From positions 1-54,892 of the forward strand of contig NZ_QNUE01000022.1 of assembly GCF_003385595.1 (NCBI RefSeq): a stretch of 54,892 bases of DNA, read 5' to 3'. The translations under genes and the position numbers were made by a program. This document shows positions 34,689 to 41,369 of this stretch, piece by piece. Positions within the stretch are counted from its first letter, which is position 1; every line of letters starts with the position of its first letter. The DNA comes from Chryseobacterium flavum. Its GTDB lineage: Bacteria; Bacteroidota; Bacteroidia; Flavobacteriales; Weeksellaceae. A model generated the notes under the pieces. The model had not been told where the DNA came from. It made no database searches and worked only from the letters and a program-made list of their open reading frames with translations.

Positions 34689-34765
34689 AAAGTTTAAGGT
34701 TCACAACCAAGGTAAGGATAATTCCTCCTTAAGTGCTGAACTTTAAACCCTAAACCTTAAACTTT
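34689..34765 (+). promoter_or_regulatory. Structured 5' leader of ychF
   Basis: AAAGTTTAAGGTT (34689-34701) and AACCTTAAACTTT (34753-34765) are a perfect 13-bp inverted repeat enclosing 51 bases, which include a smaller potential stem AAGGTAAGG/CCTCCTT (about 34709-34730). The long stem begins at the predicted transcript 5' end. Matches no riboswitch class I know. Confidence 0.5.
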
Positions 34766-34777
34766 GAATTTTACAAT

Positions 34778-35869
34778 ATGAAATGTGGAATCGTAGGCCT
34801 GCCGAATGTAGGTAAATCAACTCTTTTTAACTGTTTGAGTAATGCAAAAGCTCAGTCAGCAAACTATCCTTTCTGTACCATCGAACCGAACCTTGGAACG
34901 GTTTCCGTACCGGATCAGAGATTGTTTGAACTTGAGAAAATTGTAAAGCCTGAGAGGGTTTTACCGGCGGTAGTTGAAATCGTTGACATTGCAGGTCTTG
35001 TTAAAGGAGCCAGCAAAGGAGAAGGATTGGGTAACCAGTTCCTTGCGAATATCCGTGAGTGCGAAGCGATCATCCATGTTTTAAGATGCTTTGATAATGG
35101 AAATATCGTTCACGTTGAAGGATCTGTTGATCCGTTAAGAGATAAAGAAATTATTGATATCGAATTACAGTTAAAAGACCTTGAAACTGTAGGAAAAGCA
35201 GTTGAAAAAGCGAAAAAATTCATCAAATCAGGAAAAAAAGAAGATATTCTGACTTATGAAACGCTTCAAAATCTGCAGAAATTCCTTGAAGACGGGAAAA
35301 ATGCGAGGGAATTTGCTGCCGATGATTTCGCAAAATCTGTAATCGGGGATGTTCAGCTGTTAACCAATAAGCCTGTACTTTACGTTTGTAATGTAGATGA
35401 AAACTCTATCAAAAACGGAAATGAATGGATTGGTAAGATTGAAGAGATGGCACAGAATGAAGGTGCTGAAGTGGTTGTTTTGGCTGCTCAGATCGAGGCG
35501 GATATCAATGAGCTGGAGACTTTTGAAGAAAGACAGATCTTCCTTGAAGAATTGGGCCTTGAAGAGCCGGGAGTGAACCGTCTGATCAGAAAAGCTTATG
35601 ACTTATTAAAACTTCAGACCTATTTTACTGCAGGAGTAAAAGAAGTAAGGGCATGGACGATCGGAAAAGGATGGACAGCTCCGCAGGCAGCTGGAGTGAT
35701 CCATACAGATTTTGAAAAAGGGTTTATCCGTGCAGAAGTGATCAAGTATAATGATTATATTACTTATGGCTCAGAAGTGAAAGTGAAAGAAGCCGGAAAA
35801 CTTTCTGTAGAAGGTAAAGAATATGTGGTTCAGGATGGAGACATCATGCACTTCAGATTCAATGTATAG
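34778..35869 (+). CDS. ychF: Redox-regulated ATPase YchF (Obg-like)
   Basis: 363 residues, standard length. P-loop GLPNVGKSTLFN (7-18), IEPNLGTVSVPD switch, DIAGLVKGASKGEGLGNQFL (G3), and NVDENSIKNG replacing the NKxD motif, which is why the family prefers ATP. C-terminal TGS domain: LLKLQTYFTAGVKEVRAWTIGKGWTAPQAAGVIHTDFEKGFIRAEVI and the end VQDGDIMHFRFNV. Associates with ribosomes and is linked to oxidative stress responses. Converges with the peptide cluster. Confidence 0.97.
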   Translation: MKCGIVGLPNVGKSTLFNCLSNAKAQSANYPFCTIEPNLGTVSVPDQRLFELEKIVKPERVLPAVVEIVDIAGLVKGASKGEGLGNQFLANIRECEAIIHVLRCFDNGNIVHVEGSVDPLRDKEIIDIELQLKDLETVGKAVEKAKKFIKSGKKEDILTYETLQNLQKFLEDGKNAREFAADDFAKSVIGDVQLLTNKPVLYVCNVDENSIKNGNEWIGKIEEMAQNEGAEVVVLAAQIEADINELETFEERQIFLEELGLEEPGVNRLIRKAYDLLKLQTYFTAGVKEVRAWTIGKGWTAPQAAGVIHTDFEKGFIRAEVIKYNDYITYGSEVKVKEAGKLSVEGKEYVVQDGDIMHFRFNV

Positions 35870-35892
35870 AAATATTAAAGTTAGTTATAATA

Positions 35893-35926
35893 AAAAAACG
35901 CTTCCATGAATTTGGGAGCGTTTTTT
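35893..35926. terminator. Bidirectional terminator between ychF and the peptide cluster
   Basis: AAAAAACGCTTCC (35893-35905) and GGGAGCGTTTTTT (35914-35926) pair with one wobble; A and T tracts on both sides suit the convergent genes. Confidence 0.8.
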
Positions 35927-35940
35927 GCGTTATAAAAAAA

Positions 35941-36105
35941 TTATTCAAGTTCAATAGGTCCCGGCTGGCATTGTGGTTCCGCACAGCTTAAGGAAATTTT
36001 GCTGCAGACAAGGGTAGGCAGCCAGCACATTTCTTTGCCTCCTGAAACTAATCTTAGCTCTTTTTTGTTTAATTTCTTTCCTTTGTTTAAAGTTTGGCTG
36101 TTCAT
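35941..36105 (-). CDS. Double-glycine Cys-rich peptide 1 (bacteriocin-like precursor), 54 aa
   Basis: 54 residues starting MNSQTLNKGKKLNKKELRLV and reaching SGG at 21-23. The leader pattern K-K-L-N-K-K-E-L-(R/K)-x-V-x-G-G is shared with four other genes here; the Gly-Gly is where C39-type ABC transporters cut. The 31-residue core has four Cys (KEMC, LVC, LSC, PQC), enough for two disulfides, and ends GPIELE. Last of four tandem genes, 40 bases after the next one. No export gene is in the window. Function unknown; bacteriocin or signalling peptide is possible. Confidence 0.75.
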   Translation of the reverse strand: MNSQTLNKGKKLNKKELRLVSGGKEMCWLPTLVCSKISLSCAEPQCQPGPIELE

Positions 36106-36145
36106 TGCTTTTTATTTTATATGGTTATTACTGTAGCTTTTCAAA

Positions 36146-36316
36146 CTAATCTAAAGGAGGATGCGTAATAAACTGGCATTTTCTTTCTGCACAAGCGGAT
36201 CCGATTTCAGTACAGACACCTGTTGCCGGATCAATACACAATCTTAACCCCCCGGTGATTACTCTCAGCTCTTTTTTGTTCAATTTTTTAGCGTTGTTTA
36301 AAGTTTTGTTTTTCAT
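36146..36316 (-). CDS. Double-glycine Cys-rich peptide 2, 56 aa
   Basis: 56 residues. Leader MKNKTLNNAKKLNKKELRVI then TGG; core starts LRLCIDPATGVCTEIGSAC and continues AERKCQFITHPPLD, with four Cys at the same relative places as peptide 1, including the C-A-E-x-x-C pair. The lack of charge between Cys1 and Cys2 and the variable tail after Cys4 suggest diversification of a common scaffold. Confidence 0.78.
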   Translation of the reverse strand: MKNKTLNNAKKLNKKELRVITGGLRLCIDPATGVCTEIGSACAERKCQFITHPPLD

Positions 36317-36355
36317 ATTGTTTGTTTTAAATGAGTTTAGTATGATATGGAAACG

Positions 36356-36553
36356 TTATGGTTGTGGTCTGCATACTTTCTGCGCACAGCTGACAGAGAT
36401 TATAGTACAATTTCTTGGATCATCAGGAGGGTAGGTTTCACATGGCCATTCAGGGCATAATACCGCTTCCATACAGTCCAGTAAACCTCCTGTTATGGAT
36501 TTCAGCTCTCTTTTATTCAGTTTTTTTCCTTTGATTACATTTTGCTTTTTCAT
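36356..36553 (-). CDS. Double-glycine Cys-rich peptide 3, 65 aa
   Basis: 65 residues. Leader MKKQNVIKGKKLNKRELKSI then TGG; core with six Cys (LLDC, VLC, WPC, RNC, VSC, KVC) and an acidic Pro-rich insert (YPPDDP) between Cys3 and Cys4 that peptides 1, 2 and 5 lack. The final S-C-A-x-x-x-C matches the other members. Spacing to neighbours is 34-39 bases, consistent with one transcript. Confidence 0.8.
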   Translation of the reverse strand: MKKQNVIKGKKLNKRELKSITGGLLDCMEAVLCPEWPCETYPPDDPRNCTIISVSCAQKVCRPQP

Positions 36554-36587
36554 AGTGCAATTTTTTATTGATGTGATGATTTTATAA

Positions 36588-36785
36588 CTATGGTCTGCAT
36601 TCTTTTTGCCCGCAGTATGGAGAAATTTTTATACAGCCATTGGCATCAGCCTGAGATTCGCAGGGATTGGTGTCAGGATACGGCGGACAGGGTTCGGCAG
36701 GCATACAATTGATCAAACCACCAGCAATGGTTTTTAGTTCTTTTTTACTTAGTTTTTTGCCGGGTTGTAAAATTTGATTTTTCAT
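36588..36785 (-). CDS. Double-glycine Cys-rich peptide 4, 65 aa
   Basis: 65 residues and first of the four tandem genes. Leader MKNQILQPGKKLSKKELKTI then AGG; six-Cys core (INC, EPC, NPC, NGC, PYC, KEC) with a Pro-rich start CMPAEPCPPYP and the same insert position as peptide 3. Peptides 3 and 4 are thus one six-Cys subtype. The probable promoter lies in 36786-36860, where TATTTTTA (36832-36825, minus strand) is one base from the -7 consensus. Confidence 0.8.
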   Translation of the reverse strand: MKNQILQPGKKLSKKELKTIAGGLINCMPAEPCPPYPDTNPCESQADANGCIKISPYCGQKECRP

Positions 36786-37064
36786 TGTTTTGATTTTTAG
36801 ATAGTTAGTTTAAGACGAATGTAATAAAAATAAATGAACGTATATCACTTTTTTTTGAAAAAATATAAAATTATTTAACCACTGTGTTTTTTTTAATGCA
36901 TATAATTCATTTGTTTAAGGGAATAATTAAGAAATTATAAAAAAAATACAATGTGTAAATATCCATGAGGTGAGAAAAAGGAATCAAATGAAATATCGTG
37001 CTGATAAAAATGACTTTCTGTTTCAGTTTTAAACATATTTGCCGGTGTACATTCTGTAACTTCG
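36786..37064. other. Intergenic region between peptide cluster and araC, no gene seen
   Basis: About 280 very AT-rich bases between divergent genes. It must carry the minus-strand promoter of the peptide cluster; only the imperfect box at 36825-36832 is visible. I found no ORF with a GG leader, no hairpin terminator and no RNA gene in it. Confidence 0.5.
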
Positions 37065-37084
37065 TATATTTGAATTTTACAAAT
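37065..37084 (+). promoter_or_regulatory. -7 box and overlapping operator-like repeat of second araC gene
   Basis: TATATTTG (37065-37072) is an exact TANNTTTG box; its last five bases begin the inverted repeat ATTTG-AATTTTA-CAAAT (37068-37084). The ATG follows at 37093. A regulator bound here would repress its own gene. Confidence 0.6.
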
Positions 37085-37092
37085 CATTGAGT

Positions 37093-38031
37093 ATGGAAAA
37101 AACATCCTATACATCCCTGGAGGATTTTTATAGGGAGATGACCGCTAAACTGGGGAAAGATCTGGAAAGTATTTTTCCAAAAGGACTTCATAAGGATATA
37201 GGCCATTTCAATGTATTTGATATTGCACAGACTATAGAAAGAGCAAAGATGACTTCTGAAATGCCTTATAACAGAAGAAAATATTACAAAATCAGTCTGA
37301 TCCGGGGTAAAAACAGGGCAGAATATGCAGATAAGGTTATTTCAATACAACAAAATGCACTTTTATTTGCCACGCCTAAAGTTCCTTATCACTGGATTCC
37401 AGAATCTCCTGAACAATCCGGTAGTTTTTGTGTATTTACGGAAGACTTTTTCATCAAAGATAAATCGTATAATAATCTTGAATATCTGCCCATCTTTCAG
37501 CCGGGTGCAGTGCCGGTATTTGAGATTGATGATGATCTTGCGAATGAAATAGAACATCTTTTTACAAAAATTAAGAAAGAGATTGAATCCGACTATGTCT
37601 ATAAATATGACCTGATCAGGAATTATGTGCTCGAACTGATTCATTATGGGCAAAAGCTTCAGCCTGCAGCAAGAATCTCTACTTCTAATGATGCATCAAT
37701 GAGGGTGGTTTCTTTATTTATAGAATTGCTGGAAAGACAGTTTCCCATAGAATCTCCTGATCAGCGATTGCAGTTGAAAACAGCAAAAGATTATGCAGAC
37801 AGGCTCGCTGTTCATGTTAATTATCTCAACAAAAAGCTAAAAGAGAATACAGGAAAAACAACCACGGAGTTTATTGCAGACCGGGTTATTCAGGAAGCTA
37901 AGATACTCTTAAGGCAAACCAAGTGGAATGTCTCCGAGATTTCCTATGCTTTGGGTTTTGAGGAAATTGCCCATTTTTCAAACTTCTTTAAAAGAAAGAC
38001 AGCATTTGCACCGCTGGAATTTCGCTCATGA
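37093..38031 (+). CDS. AraC-family transcriptional regulator
   Basis: 312 residues from the ATG at 37093; a TTG six bases earlier is also in frame. Cupin-like N-terminal part (YNRRKYYKISLIRGKNRAEYADKVISIQQNALLFATPKVPYHW), helical middle (MRVVSLFIELLERQFPIESPDQRLQL) and a C-terminal double helix-turn-helix (DYADRLAVHVNYLNKKLKENTGKTTTEFI, then EISYALGFEEIAHFSNFFKRKTAFAPLEF). Paralogue of 6991-7905. Same strand and directly upstream of an SDR gene, its likely target. Confidence 0.9.
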   Translation: MEKTSYTSLEDFYREMTAKLGKDLESIFPKGLHKDIGHFNVFDIAQTIERAKMTSEMPYNRRKYYKISLIRGKNRAEYADKVISIQQNALLFATPKVPYHWIPESPEQSGSFCVFTEDFFIKDKSYNNLEYLPIFQPGAVPVFEIDDDLANEIEHLFTKIKKEIESDYVYKYDLIRNYVLELIHYGQKLQPAARISTSNDASMRVVSLFIELLERQFPIESPDQRLQLKTAKDYADRLAVHVNYLNKKLKENTGKTTTEFIADRVIQEAKILLRQTKWNVSEISYALGFEEIAHFSNFFKRKTAFAPLEFRS

Positions 38032-38047
38032 TTTGAATTTTGCAAAT
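38031..38047 (+). promoter_or_regulatory. Putative AraC operator (ATTTG-AATTTTG-CAAAT) before the SDR gene
   Basis: Inverted repeat ATTTG/CAAAT starting at the last base of the araC stop codon. Its first 12 bases are identical to 6978-6989, and both lie exactly 46 bases before a -7 box (38089-38096 here). Confidence 0.55.
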
Positions 38048-38088
38048 TTCAGATTGATTCAAGCAAACTCTTCTGTCCGGAAAAATCC

Positions 38089-38096
38089 CAACTTTG
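38089..38096 (+). promoter_or_regulatory. Probable -7 box of the SDR gene (CAACTTTG)
   Basis: One mismatch to TANNTTTG (C for T at the first base), 24 bases before the ATG at 38121. A weak box is what an activator-dependent promoter would have. Confidence 0.45.
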
Positions 38097-38120
38097 TATC
38101 ATCAAAATAATCAAAATACA

Positions 38121-38885
38121 ATGAACACAAAAACAAATATCGCACTGGTAACCGGAGGGAGCCGTGGATTGGGGAAAAACTCAGCGCTTAAAATTGCTCA
38201 AAAAGGATTGGACGTTATTATTACGTACAGAAGCAACAGAGAAGAAGCGGAAGCTGTGGTAAATGAAATAAAATCAATGGGAAGGAATGCCATCGCATTT
38301 CAGCTTGATACGAAAGATATCAAAAGTTTTGATGCTTTTGTCAAAGACGTAACCAGTCATTTGCAGGAAAGTACAGGTGGTACACATATTGATTATCTTA
38401 TCAATAATGCGGGAACAGCCTTATATTCACCCATTACGGAAGTAACGGAAGAAGAGTTGGATGATGTGGTGGATATTCACTTTAAAGGAGTGTTTTTCCT
38501 GACTCAAAAATTATTGCCGTTTATTAATGATGGAGGAGGGATTATCAATGTGTCTTCAGGACTGGCAAGATTTGCCACACCGGGATCTTCTATTTACGGA
38601 TCAATAAAAGCAGGGGTAGAAATGCTGACGAAATATATGGCTAAAGAGCTGGGATCAAGAAAAATCAAGGCTAATGTTGTGGCTCCGGGCGCTATTGAAA
38701 CTGATTTCGGAGGAGGAAGAGTGAGAGATAACGAAGAGGTGAATGCAATGGTAGCAGGAGCTACGGCTCTGGGAAGAGTTGGTCTTCCTGATGATATCGG
38801 TGGTGTAGTAGCTTTCCTATGTACAGAAGATGCAAGATGGATCAATGGACAAAGGATTGAAGTCTCAGGGGGAATGTTTTTATAA
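38121..38885 (+). CDS. Short-chain dehydrogenase/reductase
   Basis: 254 residues from the ATG at 38121. NAD(P) loop TGGSRGLGKNSA (TGxxxGxG), NNAG motif in YLINNAGTALYS, catalytic Ser in IINVSSGLAR and the Tyr-x-x-x-Lys site in SIYGSIKAGVEML; C-terminal GQRIEVSGGMFL typical of FabG-like SDRs. Arg in TYRSNREEAE after strand 2 favours NADPH. Probably an inducible reductase controlled by the upstream AraC protein. Substrate unknown. Confidence 0.92.
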   Translation: MNTKTNIALVTGGSRGLGKNSALKIAQKGLDVIITYRSNREEAEAVVNEIKSMGRNAIAFQLDTKDIKSFDAFVKDVTSHLQESTGGTHIDYLINNAGTALYSPITEVTEEELDDVVDIHFKGVFFLTQKLLPFINDGGGIINVSSGLARFATPGSSIYGSIKAGVEMLTKYMAKELGSRKIKANVVAPGAIETDFGGGRVRDNEEVNAMVAGATALGRVGLPDDIGGVVAFLCTEDARWINGQRIEVSGGMFL

Positions 38886-38903
38886 GCCCGATACTGATAA
38901 AAG

Positions 38904-38930
38904 AAAACCCAGCCGGGAAGGCTGGGTTTT
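38904..38930. terminator. Bidirectional terminator between SDR gene and peptide 5
   Basis: AAAACCCAGCC (38904-38914), loop GGGAA, GGCTGGGTTTT (38920-38930). Perfect 11-bp stem between convergent genes. Confidence 0.88.
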
Positions 38931-38958
38931 CTTTTGTTCTTTATAATTAATGAATACA

Positions 38959-39129
38959 TCAATTCCAGGGTTCCCGGGGTTGATCTTCTTTACATTTCGG
39001 TTCAGCACATCCGTTGCTATACCAGATGCAGTATCCATCAGGATTTACACACATTTCAAGTCCTCCTTTTACCATTCTCAGCTCTTTTTTGCCCAGCTTT
39101 TTTCCTTTTAATACAGTTCGGTTTTCCAT
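38959..39129 (-). CDS. Double-glycine Cys-rich peptide 5, 56 aa
   Basis: 56 residues, 2.2 kb from the tandem set and alone. Leader MENRTVLKGKKLGKKELRMV then KGG; four-Cys core starting LEMCVNPDGYCIWYSNGC and continuing AEPKCKEDQPREPWN. C-A-E-P-K-C mirrors C-A-E-P-Q-C of peptide 1. That the family flanks the araC-SDR pair suggests a cluster into which the pair came, or vice versa. Unrecognised function, as for the others. Confidence 0.75.
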   Translation of the reverse strand: MENRTVLKGKKLGKKELRMVKGGLEMCVNPDGYCIWYSNGCAEPKCKEDQPREPWN

Positions 39130-39253
39130 AATATTGGTTTTTAAGATATTATACTGTTACGAATATAGATAAAAATGAATAATAAATCTCTATCCGGAGA
39201 ATATAATTATGATGTTATACCCAGGATAATAGATTTATTTTTAATAAACGGAT

Positions 39254-40414
39254 TTATAGAAGAGGTGAGACTTTTGTCAGATTCTCAATAGCTTTTTCAA
39301 GTGTTTCCTGCTTTTTGGCAAAGCAAAGCCGGATAACCTTTTCATCAATTTTATTTTTATAGAATGAAGAAAACGGAACACTGGCCACCTTGTATTGAAC
39401 GGTAAGTTCAGTTGCAAAATCAAAATCGCCTTTATCTGAAATTTTATTGTATTTAACTGCCTGAAAATAGGTTCCTTCACAATCCAATATCTCAAACGAA
39501 GTTCCTGAAAGCCCTTTTCTGAGAAAATCTCTTTTTTCCTGGAAAAACTGATTCAAATGTGTATAATGCTCTTCATTCTTCATGTATTCTGCCAGAGCAA
39601 GCTGGATGGGAGTATTTACACAGAATACATTAAACTGATGAACCTTTCTGAATTCATCCGTTAAACTTTTAGGGGCTGCACAATATCCCACTTTCCAGCC
39701 CGTAACATGGAAAAGTTTCCCAAAAGAGGCAATGAGAAGACTCCTGTCTTTCAACTCCGGATATTTACAGATGCTTAGATGTTCTTTTCCGTCAAAAACA
39801 ATATTTTCATACACTTCATCACTTAAAATAAGAATAGAAGTTCCTTTTACCAGCTCAGTCAGCTTCAGTATATCATGCTCTTTCAGGATTCTTCCGGAAG
39901 GATTGTTGGGATTATTAAGAATGATCATCCTGGTTTTTTCGCTGACAAGTTTTTTTATAGCAGTCCAGTCAATTTCATAATCCGGAGCTTTCATTTCAAA
40001 ACGTTTTACTATACCCCCGAAAAGTTCTACCGTTGGTTCATAACAATCATAAGCCGGTTCAAAGATAATCACTTCATCATCCTTTTTAATAAAAGATGCA
40101 ATAGCCGTGAAAATGGCCTGAGTTCCGCCTGCGGTAACGGTTATTTCAGTATCCGGATGATAGACTGCCTGGTGGCTGTTTTCGATTTTCCGTGCGATTT
40201 CTTCCTTTAATCCGATCATTCCGCCAAGAGGAGCATACTGGTTGAAGCCCTTTTTAATAAAGTGATCCACATGATTCAGCAGTTCCGGATCGGGCATAAA
40301 ATCAGGAAAACCCTGTGACAGGTTGATGGCTTCATTTTCATTGGCAAGCTGAGTCATCTGGCTGAAAATAGTAGTTCCTACATTTGAAAGTTTAGATAAA
40401 GGAAGTTGTATCAT
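39254..40414 (-). CDS. PLP-dependent aminotransferase, methionine/kynurenine type
   Basis: 386 residues, fold-type I class I/II. PLP Lys in SFGKLFHVTGWKVGY, NNPNNPSGRIL and Asp/Tyr in LILSDEVYENIVFDG, and the Arg carboxylate site in VIRLCFAKKQETL. The N-terminal NLSQGFPDFMPDPELL and NQYAPLGGMIGLKEEIA place it with YbdL/methionine aminotransferase and kynurenine-oxoglutarate transaminase-like enzymes. In Bacteroidetes such genes are usually labelled methionine aminotransferase (last step of methionine salvage). Monocistronic. Confidence 0.88.
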   Translation of the reverse strand: MIQLPLSKLSNVGTTIFSQMTQLANENEAINLSQGFPDFMPDPELLNHVDHFIKKGFNQYAPLGGMIGLKEEIARKIENSHQAVYHPDTEITVTAGGTQAIFTAIASFIKKDDEVIIFEPAYDCYEPTVELFGGIVKRFEMKAPDYEIDWTAIKKLVSEKTRMIILNNPNNPSGRILKEHDILKLTELVKGTSILILSDEVYENIVFDGKEHLSICKYPELKDRSLLIASFGKLFHVTGWKVGYCAAPKSLTDEFRKVHQFNVFCVNTPIQLALAEYMKNEEHYTHLNQFFQEKRDFLRKGLSGTSFEILDCEGTYFQAVKYNKISDKGDFDFATELTVQYKVASVPFSSFYKNKIDEKVIRLCFAKKQETLEKAIENLTKVSPLL

Positions 40415-40596
40415 AAAACAGTTTTGTTGATCGAATTTAATGAAATATTTAAAAAACCGGTTGAACTTATGAATAAAAAATAAAAAAATAAGTGTAAAAC
40501 TGGTGTTCCGGGATTTTTATAGTTATTGAATTTCAGTTTACAATATGATTTTAAACATGTGTTTGAATTTTTCTTTTAAATCCACTGAAAGATAAT

Positions 40597-40604
40597 TATA
40601 TTTG
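40597..40604 (+). promoter_or_regulatory. -7 promoter box (TATATTTG) of the DUF2867 gene
   Basis: Exact TANNTTTG match 24 bases before the ATG at 40629; an in-frame TTG at 40602 is part of it. Confidence 0.6.
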
Positions 40605-40628
40605 TTTGATATACAACTATTAAAAACA

Positions 40629-41180
40629 ATGACAATGAAGATTAAAAAGACAGAGTTTCCTGAAATATCCATTTTATCTCCGGGAAGAAAAGATTTTGAC
40701 TATATAGATAGCTTTAAAGGTTATTTTTCGGATAGGAACCGGAATATTGAGATCTCAGAAATCGGAAAAGCTTTCTTTTCAAGCGGAACGAAATGGGGAA
40801 GCAAAATGTTTGCCATCAGAAATAAACTGGTGAGACTATTCGGACTGAAAACCGGATCTGAAACAGGAATGCAAACAGGGAAAGATTTTAAATGTGAAGT
40901 AGGAGAACGTGTTGGGATTTTTGAGATATTTGCTAAAACCGGCAACGAAATTGTTCTTGGAGAAAATGATAAACATCTGGATTTCAGAGTTTCTCTTTTA
41001 GTGGACAAGAGTAAGGAAAATCCGGAGGAAAATTCCCTTACCATATCCACTACCGTAATATATCATAACTGGCTGGGGCTTCTGTACTTTATACCTGTAC
41101 GGCCTTTTCATAAACTGATTGTGCCTGCTATGCTGAAAAATATGATTAGCAATCTGGAAAGTAAAAAACAAAGTTTTTAA
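40629..41180 (+). CDS. DUF2867 family protein
   Basis: 183 residues from the ATG at 40629 (40635 also possible). KIKKTEFPEISIL, DYIDSFKGYF, then GERVGIFEIFAKTGNEIVLGENDKHLDFRVSLLV and VIYHNWLGLLYFIPVRPFHKLIVPAMLKNM fit the DUF2867 pattern; the end with its short hydrophobic stretch is typical. The fold is thought to be a lipid-binding or cyclase-like barrel; no activity is known. Single gene. Confidence 0.8.
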   Translation: MTMKIKKTEFPEISILSPGRKDFDYIDSFKGYFSDRNRNIEISEIGKAFFSSGTKWGSKMFAIRNKLVRLFGLKTGSETGMQTGKDFKCEVGERVGIFEIFAKTGNEIVLGENDKHLDFRVSLLVDKSKENPEENSLTISTTVIYHNWLGLLYFIPVRPFHKLIVPAMLKNMISNLESKKQSF

Positions 41181-41341
41181 AAATGATTAAAATACAGAGA
41201 ATGAGAGAAAAGTGAATAAATTTTTCACATGATGTTGATAATTTCTTAAATATATAATTTGATTGATAATGATACAATGGTTGTAGTGGAATATTGGAAA
41301 AAAACAAGCTGAAAAAATTCGGATAATTTTGGACAATTTTG

Positions 41342-41357
41342 TACTTTTGTATGTTTG
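41342..41357 (+). promoter_or_regulatory. Two adjacent -7 boxes upstream of parE (TACTTTTG, TATGTTTG)
   Basis: TACTTTTG at 41342-41349 and TATGTTTG at 41350-41357 are both exact TANNTTTG matches placed head to tail, 12 bases before the ATG at 41370. Confidence 0.55.
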
Positions 41358-41369
41358 CTGAAATCATAT

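Noticed and set aside
36786..37064. A sixth GG peptide or an exporter gene in the araC-peptide gap
   Set aside because: Read in all frames by eye; no GG leader pattern, no long frame and no transporter motif.
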